A DNA stretch of 64,000 nt, taken from the NCBI RefSeq assembly GCF_027409185.1, contig NC_084475.1:15892130-15956129 (forward strand), in the 5' to 3' direction. Shown in pieces: positions 49,805 through 61,890 of the stretch; positions within the stretch are counted from its first letter, which is position 1; every line of letters begins with the position of its first letter. The notes under the pieces were generated by a model. The model was not told where the DNA came from and did not search any database. It saw only the letters and a list, made by a program, of their open reading frames with translations. A program made the position numbers and the translations under genes. The DNA comes from Cynocephalus volans. Taxonomy: Eukaryota > Chordata > Mammalia > Dermoptera > Cynocephalidae.

Positions 49805-52800
49805 CTGTGACAGAGGACAGCAGGTGAGATCTAGCCCAGGTTGGCCCCCTCAATGGGATGTCCTCTGCTGCCCTCTCATAGCCCTCTCTGTGTTAGAGAG
49901 CTGGTTGGTCCCTGTTGCCCCACCCGTGCTCAGCCACTAGACAGCAGAGACATGTATTAATGCTGCAGGTCATGGCACTTCTGATTGGGGGGCTGTTCCT
50001 GAGGACCTAATTGGTAGTGGCTGGGCCCCTGGGTTCTACCCTGCTCACCTTCAGTGGATTGGCCAGCAGCATGACCTGAGTGATGGCTGCAGGTGGCTGG
50101 ATGGGGCTGAATGGAGAGAGATCTGTCCCAGAGGGTGGCTGCAATTTCACTTTCATTGACTAAAGGTAAGAGAGGAGAAGCTCCTTTGAAGAGAGATGGC
50201 AAATGCCCCTGAGATGGGGCTTGGTCTGGTCCCAGTGGACACATACATGCTGCCATCTGCTGGCCACAGAGGCCCCCCCGCAGTGGGCTCAAGAGAAAGG
50301 AAATGGCAGCCCTAGAGGCCCCAGGGGGTGGGGTGGTGGTAGTAGTACCTTGGGCACTGCGGCCTGCAGCACAATGCTTTTGACAGGCAGGGGGGCCGTA
50401 TTTAGCATGGACACGACGACCACCAGCACGTCAGGCCGTCCTGGTGGACACTCCTTGGCAAAGTGGAAGAGGACGCGGAAGCCGTGTCTATCATAGGCTG
50501 TCACGGGGAGGGCACTGCCTGCAAGGAGGAGGCACGTGAGCATGGGAGGAGAGAGCCAAACACACCCCACAGGGCCCCGGTGGTGCCTGCTGCAGCTGTG
50601 TGTGGGTGGCCCTGGCTCCCTAAGGAGTAGTCTGGGAAAGGCTCTCTGTCAGGAGGAGCCTAAAGTCATACCGCTGTGAAGGCCAGGACAGCAGCCAAGC
50701 ACCTGCTTGGCTCTAAAGGACGCCTGCAAGGAGCACCTACATCCATCCATTGTACACCCTACAGGCACCACCTCCCTTCCCACCTCAAGCCTCCAGCACC
50801 TACTAGGCTTGATTGATTCCAGGGGCACATGGACACTGGCCAGGGAGAGCTCGGGCCCCTTCATGGGGCTGCCCTGGGACTGGAAGGCCGGTGGCTGGAA
50901 GAGAGGGCTGCTGGGCCCCGTGGAGAAGGGCAGGAGAGACCTGGATGGGATGGTGGTGGTGGGGATCAGAGGGGGGGCAGTAGCCCCAGGGGAGAAGCGG
51001 GAGGAGGAAGGTTTCACCAAGCCCGAGGTCCTGGCAGGCAGGAAGGAGGACAGAAGGCAAGTCAGAAACAGACCAGAGCTGCTGGGCCCACCCCTCAGCA
51101 AGGCCCCCCAGGCCAGAGATGGCTCCCAGTCACCCCCCACCCCCAACTTCCAGCCAGAATGATGGGACCAAAAGGACCTTCGAAGGCCATCACTGGTTCC
51201 ACCACACCCAAGGCCAACCCTCAGCAACCCCACTTTTCCCACTCATTACACTTTGGCCTCCTCCAGAAGCTGATCAAGGGCATCCAGATGGTGCAAGGTG
51301 CTGCCACCCAATGCTGAGCCATGGTACCCAGGGGCTGCAGGCCCAGCTTCTGGGGCTAAAGCTGAGGCCAGTCCTGTTGAGAACGATAAGGAGCCCACAC
51401 AAGGGGCAGGAATGCTGGCAGGGACCACAGAAGCTGGGAAGGGAGGCGGCAGGGGAGCTTGGGAGTTGCTCGAGGTGGGGGCTGAGGGCTGAAGCAGGGG
51501 ACTGTCTGAGGAGCAGCTGGCAGCAGTCCCCGGCTTGGGGAAGAAGTCCAGGTCGGCCTGTTCACTCTACGGGCAATGGAAAAGGGCAGGTGAGCAAAGG
51601 GTGGGAGGGATCGCAGCTCTCCCCCTGCTGGCCCTCTTCCACCAGGGGCAGTGGAGATGTGCCCTGTTGCAACCCTGCTGCACCAGCTGCCCTCCAAAGG
51701 CCAGGGCCAGGCCCACGGAGGCACTCAGTGTTCCCAGCCGCACTGGCAGTGCTCTGGAGGGTAAGGACAGCCCAGGCTCCCGCAAACCGCAGATGAGACT
51801 AGTTCAGTGAAGACGCTGGAGCCCTCAGTGATGTCACCATCACTGTGACCTACCTGGAACAGGTGCCACTGGCTATTGGCAGCTGAATCTTTGGGAGGAG
51901 CACTAGGGGCTGGGTCAGTGAGGCCTGAGAACACAGAAGAAAACTCAAGAGGCTCTGAGCTTGGGCAGCCACACTCAGGGAAGTGTCTCTTGACAAGCAA
52001 TGTCTCAGTGGGTGAAGGGGCAGGGAGGTGTTCTCCAGGCAGCCTCCAGAGAGAAATGGATCCCCTCCAGTACTTATTTGCAGAGGCAAACAGAGCAAGA
52101 CTGAGTCCCCCTTGTCCACCCTGGAGTCCACCACCAATACTGCCCCAGTGACCTGGAGGGACAATGAACTTGACTGACTCTCCCTACAATTGAGGCCTCT
52201 TTGCCCACACCTAATAAACACACCAAGCACCCCTGGGGCCTCCTGACTCCACACGGCCTTCCTTCAAGGCCCCACCGGAGAAGCCCCTTACAGCCTCCCT
52301 CTAGGACATACCCAAGCAGAGCAGCTCCTCGTCCAGCAAGGAGAGAGCGTTGCTTGTGCAGCTGGGCCCTGGGGAGGCCTCGGCCTGGCTGGATGAGCGG
52401 CTGCGTGGAGGACCAGAGGTGTGTGGGGGTGGGGGGAGGACAGGGATGCCTGAGGAGGGTGGGGCAGATGCTGGCACCAACACTGGGGACGAACTGTTGG
52501 GTGCATCCAACTCAGCAAGGTCAATGAGAGCGCCTGGGTTACTGGAGAGGTGGTTTCCTGGAGGGGTCAACAGGAGAATGGGAATAATTAGGGTCATTCT
52601 AGTGGCTATACAGCAGGAGGCAGGACCCTGGGCACAGTGACTAACACACCAGCCTCTGGCTTAATCCAATGGCATTTCTGCCAGGGGACACTGAAAAGCA
52701 ATCTGGAGAAGGCAGGTAGGGAAATCCCCATCCATATCTCCTGGCCTCAGGGAAGGTGGAGGCCCACTTGGAATGGTTCAGAATCCCCCAGGCCTTGTGG

Positions 52801-55800
52801 GATGCCATGCTGGTCAACCTGTACCTGGCACGACCACTGTGACCCGTGGCTTTGTGGTGGGGAGTTGGGGCTGGACTGGAGGTATCCAGAATGGGAAACC
52901 AGAACATCTTACCTTCAGAGTCAGGCATGGGGGAGGTGGCCACCTCACCGTTGATGACCTGCCCTTCAATAATTGTTTTATAAGAGTTGATGACCCGGGA
53001 GAGGTTGTCACTGGCCTGTAGGATATCCCCTACAGTAGAAAAGAGACTCTTCACTCCTGGCTATGACAACTCCCACACACCTGCCCAATTTCCTGGCTCA
53101 TCTTTGCCAACCACTCTTCCCTTTTAACTTACCCAAACTGTTGTCATTGTCTTCTGTCTCACTGGCCAGTTTAAATAACGTCCGCCTCTTATTCTCACAC
53201 CGATCGAAGAGCTCCTGAAAGAGACCGGACATAAAAAGCACAACTACAATGGCTCCTAGAGATCATGACTCAGCGTTCACACCCAGAAGATGACAGAGCT
53301 CCCCTCAGTACCACGATCAGTAACTGGCAGAGCAGCAGTCAGAGCTAACGACTTCCTGCTGCCAGCCTCCATCACACCACATCCTCAAAGATGTTTGTGA
53401 AGACAGTAAGTAGCTAGGATGGATGAAGGGAGGTAAGTCCCTTCCTGCGTGTGCCTCAGAATTCAAAATATCGACTGGACCATGGCCTGGGCCACATCAG
53501 CATCAAGGTCACAAGGAAGCCTGTTCGGATGTCCCTGAGGCAGTAAGGAAAGGCGGAGAGCCGGGCTGAGCACCAAAGGCACAGTCCCTGGAGTCAAAGA
53601 AATGGGTTTATATCCAGCACTTCCATCCTGGGCGAGTTCGCCAATCTCGTGTGTAAAGTAGGAACATCATCCTTTCTGTACCTGGCTGCTGTGCACGGGA
53701 ATAAGTCTGTGAACACCAAGTACGTGGCCCAGTGTCTTGAGCACTGCAGGTAGTCAGCAGACGCAGTTCCGCTCCTGCAGAGCAGAGCAGTGCGGGCCAG
53801 CTCTCTCTAAAGGCAGCCTACCTTCATGAGCTCTCGGTCCCCCTCCGAGGAGTCCTCCTGGCTGTAGTGCAGCAGCATCTCGTTGAGCAGTTTCACATTG
53901 TTGTTAACCTCCTCTAAAGTGTGCATACGCTTGGTCACTTTCTGGATCCGCGCCTCATCCTGGCCCATCAGAGAGGATCAAGGAAAGAGTGAGCTCAACG
54001 AGACTGTTCTCCTGCTTCCACCAGGTGAGGATCACACCTTTTCCCGCAAAACCAGAGCAAAGGCCGAGCCTGCGGAGGCTTCTTTCAGTGCATGGTTCCT
54101 GGGAACCACAGGCTGGGACCCAACCTAAAGTTCTTTCACAGCGACATTCCCCCACCCCACCTGAGGCCCCACCCACTCTCCCTCCTATCCTATTCTCTCC
54201 AGGAAGCCTCAGTATCCTCCTTCCATTCTCAGCCTCTCCAGGTGAGGGCTGGCAGCGGGCAGAACAAAACAGGCCTAACACCCAGGGCAAAAGAGACTTC
54301 CGCTTTGTGGTCCGGGCCTCCCCCCCATGCCCGGAGGACCAGGGTCCACTCACTTCCTTCACCATGGACTTGATGAGCTTGTTGGCCTCTTGCAGGTCAT
54401 CTGGGTTTTTGCTTTTCAGCAGCTTAGCTAAAAGCTGGAAGAGAGTACTGAAGGTGAAGGGAAGGGTAACACCCCCACCCCCACCTGGGGAGACCAGAGA
54501 AACTGGAACAAAACCACACTTGCCCCCACTGCTGCCACCTCTCACCCAAGGAAATCTCAGGCCCAGGATGTTCTTTACCTTGGATTTCTCCTCATCATCA
54601 AAAACGGGGTTTTTGGGGCGAGGTGGTGGAGAGGGGATCAGCGTTGGGTCCACAGGGATCAGCGGGTCAGACTGCACTATGCCTGAAAGGGACAAAAGGG
54701 GCAGAGAGTATGCTTAGGCACAGCTTCCTCATCACCTCACACATCCTTCTGATCAAGCCCTGCAAGGGGAGTATGGCACTGGGTAGACTGCTACACCTTG
54801 TTCCATTGCAACCCCAGCTGAGCCCTGCCCTGGGGACAAGTACCACTCTCCTCCTTTCCTTGGCCAGCCTTGCAGGGCTGCCAGGAGGCTGAGAGAAGTC
54901 GACACGTACCCTGCCTCTTCAACATATGGTAGGCATCTTTGATCTTTGCTTCTTCCGGCAGGGCCATTGTCCAGCTATAAAGCAGCTCGATAACCTTGGT
55001 CTTCACTTTCTCAGACACCCTGTCCCCGAAGTACTGAGGGGCAAAAGGAAATGGGAGAACCTAGTGACTGCAGTTTGGAGGCAGGGAACATGTGAGGCTC
55101 TCTTTACAGCAGTGACATGGGTGCTCACTGGTTATGGTCCTCCAGCATATGCAGGGCCAGCGTGGGGTGAGGTGTATGTGAGAAGGAGCGGGGGAGGGAA
55201 GGGACTGCCTTGTGGCATGGCTGCGGCTCTCTGGGTACAGTCTGTGGATAGGCAGGGGCCAGGAGCTCCTCACTGCATTTCCATGTGCAAGCTGCCCAGA
55301 AACACAACTGCGTTTTGTCTTGAAGGAGTTCACGAGGTCTCCAGCATGAAAAATTGTTCCCTCTGCTCTAAGTGGGTACCCAGAGCCACGTACCACTAGC
55401 AAGCAACAGAACCTGGCCAGCTGAGTAACTAAGTAATGAGGGAGGCTGGCTCCCTGTACCCACATAAGACCGGCCCAAACGCCCACACCTGCTGGGTACT
55501 AGGAGCCAACTCCTGAGCTACATGGGCCCTCTAGCCAGGCCCTCTACCCGGGCATGCCCATGGCCACTGCTGCATCGCCTGTCACACTGAGTCAGGGAGC
55601 CCCTCAGGGAAGGTACTCTGTCCCTGTGGCCTGTTTGGTCAGCCCATTAGCTCCAGGGCCTAGCTCTCTAAGGACAGGACACGGAGAATCTCAGCTGCAT
55701 GGAGATGTTGGTTGGGCAGTGAAGGCCAGTAAGATGGGAGATGGGCAGGAACATAAAAGTCCCAAGAAGTGAGAAAACTGTTGCTGACTGACCTTTGGAG

Positions 55801-57543
55801 AGACGACTTTGATTAACTCATTCAAAAAACGGAACTTCCCTACTTCGTTATGAAATCTCCTCCCACAGTTCTTCATACACGCTTCCAGTACCTGTAGCCA
55901 CACAGAGGAGGGGCACTCAGGGAGGGCAGGCTCTGGGCTGGGCCTGGTACCACAAAACCTTGGTCCCAGACAGTGCGGATAATCGTTCTCAGATAAAGGA
56001 ACTCGCCACAAAAAGTGGTGTGCACTGCCACTGCCCCATGGATAAGGTTAAGCAACAGGATTACTCACACCGCACACCCCTCAAAGTGCAAACCTCTGCT
56101 GAGGAAGCTACACAGGGACTAATTAAAAAACACTGAGACCCAGACCCCAAGACAGTTTGGATGCCAGACCAGACGGGTACCTTCCTTAAAGTTTCTGTCC
56201 TTGGATTTTACAGACGAGGAAACCGAGGCCCAGGAATATAAAGTTTCTTTGACTTGGGGCCCAGGGGTCTTTCCACAGCTGACCAACTTTTGGAGGGTAA
56301 GCGTAGTAGGGGGAGATAATGTTTAAGTCCTATTATCTTCAATTTAGATTACACGACATTTTCCCTCCCCTGACCCACATTGAGTTCTCTAATATACACT
56401 TTCCTGTGCCACCTGTGGCCCCAGGCACCTGCACAGTCTATACTGAGCAGTACACCACACCAGAGCACTCTTTCTGGGCTTCTAGTTTTTTAAAACAGGA
56501 TTTCTCAACTGCTGACATTTTGGGCTATTCTTTGATGTGAGGGGCTGTCCTGTGTATTCGTGGCTGTTTAGCAGCATCCCTGGCTTCTACCTGCCTCTAC
56601 CCGATAGATGCAAGTAGCACCCTACCTCCTGATGTGTGACAACTAAAGATGTCTCCAGACACTGCCAAATGTCCCCTGAGGGGTAAAATCCCCCCTGTTG
56701 AAAATCGCTGTTTTAATAAGGTCTTAGCTGTACAGCGAGCATGATGGAGGGGGGCACATCAACCATCTAAGCACCATTTCTTCTGTCTTTCCAGGACCTG
56801 AATGAAGTCAGGGGAGAACTCTGGATTCCTCTGAACTTGGCTGTTCTCTGCTTTAGAGGAGAGCCTGGAGGCACGCTAGTGCTGTCCACCACTCCACATC
56901 TTGAATTCCTTCAGTCTGAACACACAGTAAGATCTGCCCCTGTGGCCTCGCCCTGTAGCTACAGAATGAACTGGACTGCATCTGGACTCCCTCCTTTAAG
57001 ACCTCTGCCTCTCACGCTAACCATGTGGCCATGCTGGCAGGGATGGGGCTTCGGTCTTCTCTGGAGCCTCAGTGCTGGCACAGTGGCATCCACATTTGTA
57101 GGATAACTGACAGCACGCTCTAGATATACCTAGTTTGTATCAAGGCTTTTGGCCATGAGCCCTGAGAACCACCAAGAACCTAATGGGTGCCTGAGGAAAA
57201 GCCCAGGCAGGTGAAGACCCACTGCTTTCATCTCCAGAGAGTGAAGAACCTACCGTCAGGGCCTGGACCGCCTCCCATTCCTGTGGAGACTGGATCTTGT
57301 GGGCCAGCAGTCGGACGGCGATCTGTGGCCTAGGGAACAGGTAGACCACACTTTCAGTACTCTGACCCTGGGGCCATTGGGCTAGCCTTTCTTGGCCACA
57401 GTTTTTAGCTTTTCTAGCCAACTCTCTCTCACCTGCCCTTAACAGCATTGAGACTCACCCTTCAAGCTCTTTGTTGATCTGATCACAGAAGCCAATTATG
57501 TATTCCCAGTCCTCCTGGCGGTTAGAAGGATTGGTGGCTTTAT
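49694..57543 (-). CDS. GGA3: GGA3, Golgi-localised gamma-ear ARF-binding adaptor 3 (exons 2-17; exon 1 outside)
   Basis: Monomeric clathrin adaptor at the trans-Golgi network and endosomes; it sorts acidic-dileucine cargo such as mannose-6-phosphate receptors and BACE1. Exons: 57543-57459, 57329-57254, 55891-55793, 55033-54910, 54682-54579, 54434-54354, 53959-53822, 53214-53133, 53029-52913, 52557-52312, 51924-51854, 51566-51250, 51030-50800, 50514-50349, 50159-50049, 49804-49694 (stop TGA). All phases join. With a 13-codon first exon the protein would be about 732 residues, near the ~723 I recall for human. Exons 2-6 give the VHS domain, 7-10 the GAT domain (ARF, ubiquitin), 11-14 the proline/serine-rich hinge with the DEELLCLG acidic-dileucine/clathrin-box region, and 15-17 the gamma-adaptin ear. 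GGA1 and GGA2 fit less well. No disablement seen. Confidence 0.95.
50049..50159 (-). CDS. GGA3: GGA3 exon 16 (ear domain)
   Basis: 111 nt, phase 0-0; SMKVKLQPPSGTDLSPFSPI through MLLANPLK; donor gtgagc. Confidence 0.95.
50349..50514 (-). CDS. GGA3: GGA3 exon 15 (ear domain)
   Basis: 166 nt; ALPVTAYDRHGFRVLFHFAK, RPDVLVVVVSMLNTAPLPVK, AAVPK. The acceptor is the second AG of caggcag, the only one that keeps frame; donor gtacta. Confidence 0.94.
50800..51030 (-). CDS. GGA3: GGA3 exon 14 (hinge)
   Basis: 231 nt; TSGLVKPSSSRFSPGATAPP through VPLESIKPS; carries the segment leading into the ear; donor gtgctg. Confidence 0.92.
51250..51566 (-). CDS. GGA3: GGA3 exon 13 (hinge)
   Basis: 317 nt; SEQADLDFFPKPGTAASCSS through LHHLDALDQLLEEAK. 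The donor is gtaatg after AAAGT; unspliced reading would hit TAA at once. Confidence 0.92.
51854..51924 (-). CDS. GGA3: GGA3 exon 12 (hinge)
   Basis: 71 nt; LTDPAPSAPPKDSAANSQWH then LFQ; donor gtaggt. Confidence 0.92.
52312..52557 (-). CDS. GGA3: GGA3 exon 11 (hinge)
   Basis: 246 nt; ALIDLAELDAPNSS, PPSSGIPVLPPPP, then SNALSLLDEELLCL, the internal acidic-dileucine and clathrin-box region; donor gtatgt. Confidence 0.93.
52913..53029 (-). CDS. GGA3: GGA3 exon 10
   Basis: 117 nt; DILQASDNLSRVINSYKTII through MPDSE, end of GAT with the ubiquitin-binding helix; donor gtaaga. Confidence 0.95.
53133..53214 (-). CDS. GGA3: GGA3 exon 9
   Basis: 82 nt; ELFDRCENKRRTLFKLASET then EDNDNSL (GAT three-helix bundle); donor gtaagt. 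Confidence 0.95.
53600..53770 (+). mobile_element. MIR SINE
   Basis: ttatatccagcacttccatc, tcgtgtgtaaagtaggaaca and cccagtgtcttgagcactgc in MIR order; GGA3 intron 8. Confidence 0.6.
53822..53959 (-). CDS. GGA3: GGA3 exon 8
   Basis: 138 nt, phase 0-0; DEARIQKVTKRMHTLEEVNN through SSEGDRELMK (GAT helices); donor gtaggc. Confidence 0.95.
54354..54434 (-). CDS. GGA3: GGA3 exon 7
   Basis: 81 nt, phase 0-0; LLAKLLKSKNPDDLQEANKL then IKSMVKE, start of the GAT hook that binds ARF-GTP; donor gtgagt. Confidence 0.95.
54579..54682 (-). CDS. GGA3: GGA3 exon 6
   Basis: 104 nt; IVQSDPLIPVDPTLIPSPPP through VFDDEEKSK, the VHS-GAT linker; donor gtaaag. Confidence 0.95.
54910..55033 (-). CDS. GGA3: GGA3 exon 5
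   Basis: 124 nt; DRVSEKVKTKVIELLYSWTM through HMLKRQ (end of VHS); Phe where human has Leu in YLGD; donor gtacgt. Confidence 0.95.
55793..55891 (-). CDS. GGA3: GGA3 exon 4
   Basis: 99 nt, phase 0-0; VLEACMKNCGRRFHNEVGKF through LIKVVSPK (VHS, cargo-binding side); donor gtcagt. Confidence 0.95.
56497..56712 (+). mobile_element. MER20 hAT transposon
   Basis: tttctcaactgctgacattt, ggggctgtcctgtgtattcg, gtttagcagcatccctggct, gatgtctccagacactgcca and the inverted end ttgaaaatcgctg. Confidence 0.85.
57254..57329 (-). CDS. GGA3: GGA3 exon 3
   Basis: 76 nt; PQIAVRLLAHKIQSPQEWEA then VQALT (VHS); donor gtaggt. Confidence 0.95.
57459..57543 (-). CDS. GGA3: GGA3 exon 2
   Basis: 85 nt; KATNPSNRQEDWEYIIGFCD then QINKELE (VHS); starts with two bases of a split Asn codon, donor gtgagt. 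Confidence 0.94.
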
Positions 57544-57640
57544 CTTGTGACAGAACAAAGAGGACAATTATTATGAGGAGCAGGGAGGACACAACAGAGG
57601 GTCTTCTTTACAATTTTAGCCATTAAAAGTCTGCTTCCAA

Positions 57641-57752
57641 ATTTCTTTTCTTTTTTTTTTTTTCCAAAAGATGACCGGTAAGGGGATCTGAACCCTTGGC
57701 CTTGGTGTTATCAGCACCGCACTCTCCTGAGTGAGCCACAGGCCAGCCCTCC
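57641..57752 (-). mobile_element. Collapsed tRNA-Ile SINE
   Basis: Right-unit tail (aagatgaccggtaagggg) joined to left-unit head (gagccacaggccagccc), one unit missing; flanks ccaaattt(c/a)t. Confidence 0.8.
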
Positions 57753-58374
57753 AAATTTATATTCTAATCGAAAAGCCTCAATAGTTCAATCAGGCAGCAG
57801 TCAAATACAAGTACTACTTTCTGTCCAGTCACAAATGAAAGAGAAAACAAATCCTCGGCCTTATGGAGCTTTGAGTAGATCAGGATCCAAAGGCTAAACA
57901 CAAACAAATAAACACAAATGACAAAAATGTTCATGAATAACTGTGTAAATATGCAAATATAACAAACATACATAACTCCAGCTATATAAAAATGAGCTAA
58001 GTGTTAAGCAAGTAGGGATGATCAAGAAGTGTTTCTTGGAGAAACTAAAGTCAGGTTGAACTAGTTAAAAAATATACATACTTAGAAAATATGAGTATCG
58101 TCTACGTACCCTTCAGATATTTTTCGAGACCTAAACTTCCTTCATGCTTTGTTTTTGATATTGCACTTAAGGCTCATCACTGTCAAGCCAGCAACATTTA
58201 CTGAGCCCCTACTAAGCTCTGATCATTGTGCAGTCTATCCCTGGAACTGCAAAAACAGAATCTCAGCTTGAGTATTCAGCACCCTCAAGTTTAAATTGTC
58301 TTCCATGATCAAGCACAAAGACAAGGTTGGAGAGTTCTCAGAGGGTCACTGAGGATTTAAAAGAAGCGCCCCAG

Positions 58375-58645
58375 GTTCCAGAACTGGGGCGGTGTGGGGA
58401 CAGGGCTTCAGCCACAACCCCCTGATATCTGCACCCTGCCCAGCATGACCAAGCCACTGCTGGAAGCCCTCTGGTCTCCCTTGCAGGAATGAGGGGGGTG
58501 CCACAGGCCTCAACCCCCCACCCCCTTCCTTCCTCCTCTCACCCTATTTCCTTCCCCTGTCCTCTTTCCCCCACCCCCTCAACTGCTCCGCAACATCACA
58601 GAATGTAAAAAAATAATATTAATAAACTTGAAAATAAAATTAAAT
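58375..58645 (+). repeat. C/T-rich poly(A) retroposon, family not recognised (copy 2)
   Basis: Aligns with 13140-13478 throughout: caggttccagaactggggcg, atctgcaccctgcccagca, ggaatgaggggggtgcca, pyrimidine-rich stretch, aatattaataaa, A-rich end. Same orientation. Confidence 0.6.
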
Positions 58646-60621
58646 CCAGGCACTAAATGCAAAGTTCTCTGATATCTCGTTTGGGCCTTCCTCTCTGTCA
58701 CCCCCAGAACCTGTGCTCAGAGGATGGCCCAGCTGAGGGTGGTTAAATGGTTTCCTATCTCTGGTTCAGATATGGAGTCTGCCTCTTCCAGAAGGCATTT
58801 GCAAGCTGTTTGCTAAATTTAGGGCTTAAGATTGAGAAAACAAATAGAAGGTGAAGACGCACATCCTTTAAAGCATTCATGTTCCTTCTGTAGATTTCCA
58901 TAGGGCCAAAAGCAGAGCGACAGAGCCCCTCCTGAGAAAGGAGCTGTCAGAAGTTCCTGAGTTCTGATTTCTCGTGACTGTGGGTGTTTTATTAACTAAA
59001 AATCACTAGCTGGATGACCAAATCCTATCAGGGACTCCAGTCCTTCCAGCAGGAACAGGGCTCTGGGGCTCTTAGCAGATGCCTCCTGGAGGCAGAGGGA
59101 ACACCCGCAGGGCCCAGTCCATACTGCTTCCCAACTCAGGGCTGGGCCTGCTTGGCAGTGTTTCTGCTCTGGGTGCAAGGGGAAGATTGAGATGGTTTAG
59201 GTTTGTGTTTAGAGAAAAAGAAGGTATCTGTCCTCAATCTAGAAAGAGAATTAGCAGGCCCTTCAAAATGTTAAGCTTGAAGGGAAAAGGGAGATTAATT
59301 TAATCAAGGGTGGTGGCCATTTGGAAAGAAATGCCCGGCAATCCTGCATTCATTGCCACAGTGACCTACCAGTGGAAAACAGGAGTCTCCTACCAGATGG
59401 CTGAAATCTTCTCAGGCGTTAGTGTAGCTTTGTTACTAATCCCTTATCATTTGAGATGCTTAAAGTTCTCACATGATATCAAGAAACTGTAGGATACAAA
59501 AATAAGATGGTCTAGGGAGAGCCATACCCACCCCCAATGCTATTATCATTTTGAGAACAGTCGCATACCTCGTAGTAGAAAAAAAAATTAGCTAGCTCAC
59601 TTCCAGTGCTCACAACAGCAAAAGTATCTGCCAAATACGGAGTAGAATGTGCCCACCCTCCTCCACCCCCCCAACATAAGCCAAAGGTATCCACCAAATA
59701 TTTTCTACCTGAGCCTCTTATACTTCCTAAGTATTTCTGCTGCCGAGAACACTCCTGCCCACTTTCCACTTGTGTTAACTTCTCCAGAATCCCACTTTCT
59801 TTCACCTTGATCAACCTTTCTACAGCAAATCTGCAGAGAGCTCTCTGCCTACATGCGGGCACAAAAAGCCCTGGTTTTAGCAATGGTCAGTCCCACTTCT
59901 GAGTATCTACTACAGCTCTCCAGCCAGCTCAGAAGGAAGACCTCAATCACCCACAGGAACTGAAAGAAACTTCTGGGGACAATTCTGGGTGACTCTCTCC
60001 ATCTGCCCACTGCCTCTCCCAGCAGATGCACACATACAACCTTCCACCCACTTGACCTTCTCCTTCGTCTGGCACCAGAGGTGACACCAGAGCCTCCCCT
60101 GCAGACCCTGCCTTCTAGACAGCCCCTCTGGGCTCTGCTCTGACTCACAGTTTCTATTTTTGGGTCTCTATTATAAGCCTCATTCTCTTCTGTTTCTGTG
60201 CCTCTAGATTTCCTGCTCTCATTTTCAGCTTAATTCCATTGCTAGTCCAGACTCTTGTGGGAACTTCAAATGTCATTTAGGGTAGGAAACAGCAGCACTG
60301 GCTGGCTACCCCATCCCAACATGGCTTGAACATTCCAGAGAAGACAAGTTCTATGTGGCAAATGACTTAGAAATAAACAGAGACAAGAACATGGGCTGGA
60401 AAGGGAATCAAGAGTCAACTTTCAATGCTAAGTTTTTGAACCTTCAATGCTAGGGTTTTGAATCAAAGTTAGTCAATCAGCAAGTCTATGTTAAGTACCC
60501 ACAGAAAATGAAGTAACAGCATGCTAGATCCTGGATGGACTACAGAAAAAGTACAAGATCAGTAGATCAAGATCCTATTAGTGGGACAAGATCGTATCAC
60601 TGCGAGGTTGTGATCTCCTGG

Positions 60622-60987
60622 TGTTATGGAATAGACTTTGACAGAGAAGCGGTTGGCAATCAGAGAGTTGGAGAGTCAGGTACTGTATTACACTGGTGGG
60701 CCCAGACAAGCTAGCGCTTCAAAATCTGAGCCCCCAGTTTAGGTTTTACAAGGCTTTTATAGGCAGACTCTTCCAGGTTTTAGGTTTCAGTTTCTCAGCA
60801 CTCACGAGGCTAACACAGCAGTAACTTTTGTTTCTCAGCATTTATGTAGCTGTTGAGATAAGGAAGCACAGTTTACAGAAGCAGGAGTGCAGAACAGTTG
60901 ATTATCAGTAAAGCTGATACAATAAGCAGGTTCTGTTCTAAAGGCAAAACAAGCTACTGAAAGAATTAATTTTGAATTTTTCCAACA
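60622..60987 (-). mobile_element. 3' LTR of gammaretrovirus-like provirus
   Basis: 366 bp on the minus strand from TGTTGGAAAA (60987) to CATAACA (60622), with a TATAAAA motif near 60755-60761. A purine-rich tract aaaggggggaaa (60988-61000) directly upstream on the minus strand is the polypurine primer, which fixes the LTR edge. Confidence 0.85.
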
Positions 60988-61530
60988 TTTCCCCCCTTTG
61001 ATGCTCTCTCTAAACACTGGAGTGAGCATCATCTTATTCGACATCACTTTCAGGGTCTAAGAGTAGTTTGAGGGAGGTGTAGTCCGTTAGGGCTAGCAGA
61101 TGACTGGCTGTTTTTTCTCAACCAAAGTTTCTGTGGTGGCACGAATGCTATGCATCAACAAAGGAAGTAGGCAGGATACAATCAGGCAGATACTTAAAAT
61201 GAACAAGACTATTAATGGCATCTGTGGAGACTCTCCTCAGATTTCCAGATAGTCAGGGTCAAGAACAATAGCAACTTAAAATCCATGCTTTGTGGAAGGG
61301 AAGTATAGCCTGTCTGGGTACTCCTGGGCATACTAACAAGGATGATAATATGATTTACACAATGATAAGCAAGGCAAAGAAAAATATCATTAATCCTAAA
61401 ATGAGATCTAACAGTCTTGACAGGTGGATGGAGCAAAGAAAGGGTTAATTTAAAACGCACGGTTGCCACCATGAGATGCCTAAGAAACACCCTGTTGACA
61501 GGAGGTAAAGGAATGCTAGTAATAGCTTTT

Positions 61531-61532
<2 letters not shown>

Positions 61533-61564
<32 letters not shown>

Positions 61565-61713
61565 TGACCGGTAAGGGGATCTTAACCCTTGACTTGGTGT
61601 TGTGAGCACCACGCTCAGCCAGTGAGCGAACCGGCCATCCGTATATGGGATCCGAACCCGGGGCCTTGGTGTTCTCAGCACCACACTCTCCCGAGTGAGC
61701 CACGGGCCGGCCC
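61533..61713 (-). mobile_element. tRNA-Ile dimeric SINE inside the provirus
   Basis: Perfect 17-bp duplication ctagtaatagcttttct at 61516-61532 and 61714-61730; inserted in the region between integrase and LTR. Confidence 0.9.
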
Positions 61714-61890
61714 CTAGTAATAGCTTTTCTATTCTATTCCATCTTCTGGGCCAACTGCTATCAGTTCTATGGCCAATAGTAAGGCAAGCAATATAACAAA
61801 AACTGAAGGCAAGGGGTGACATGTGCTTATCATTTCATAAAAAGAAATCAGTGTATTTGTTATGTCCCTTGATGGCAAAATCCTCAGGCT

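Noticed and set aside
50649-51796. Long plus- and minus-strand frames in the GGA3 hinge region
   Set aside because: They are shadows of the proline/serine-rich exons 13-14, which have proper splice sites and phase in the assigned frame.
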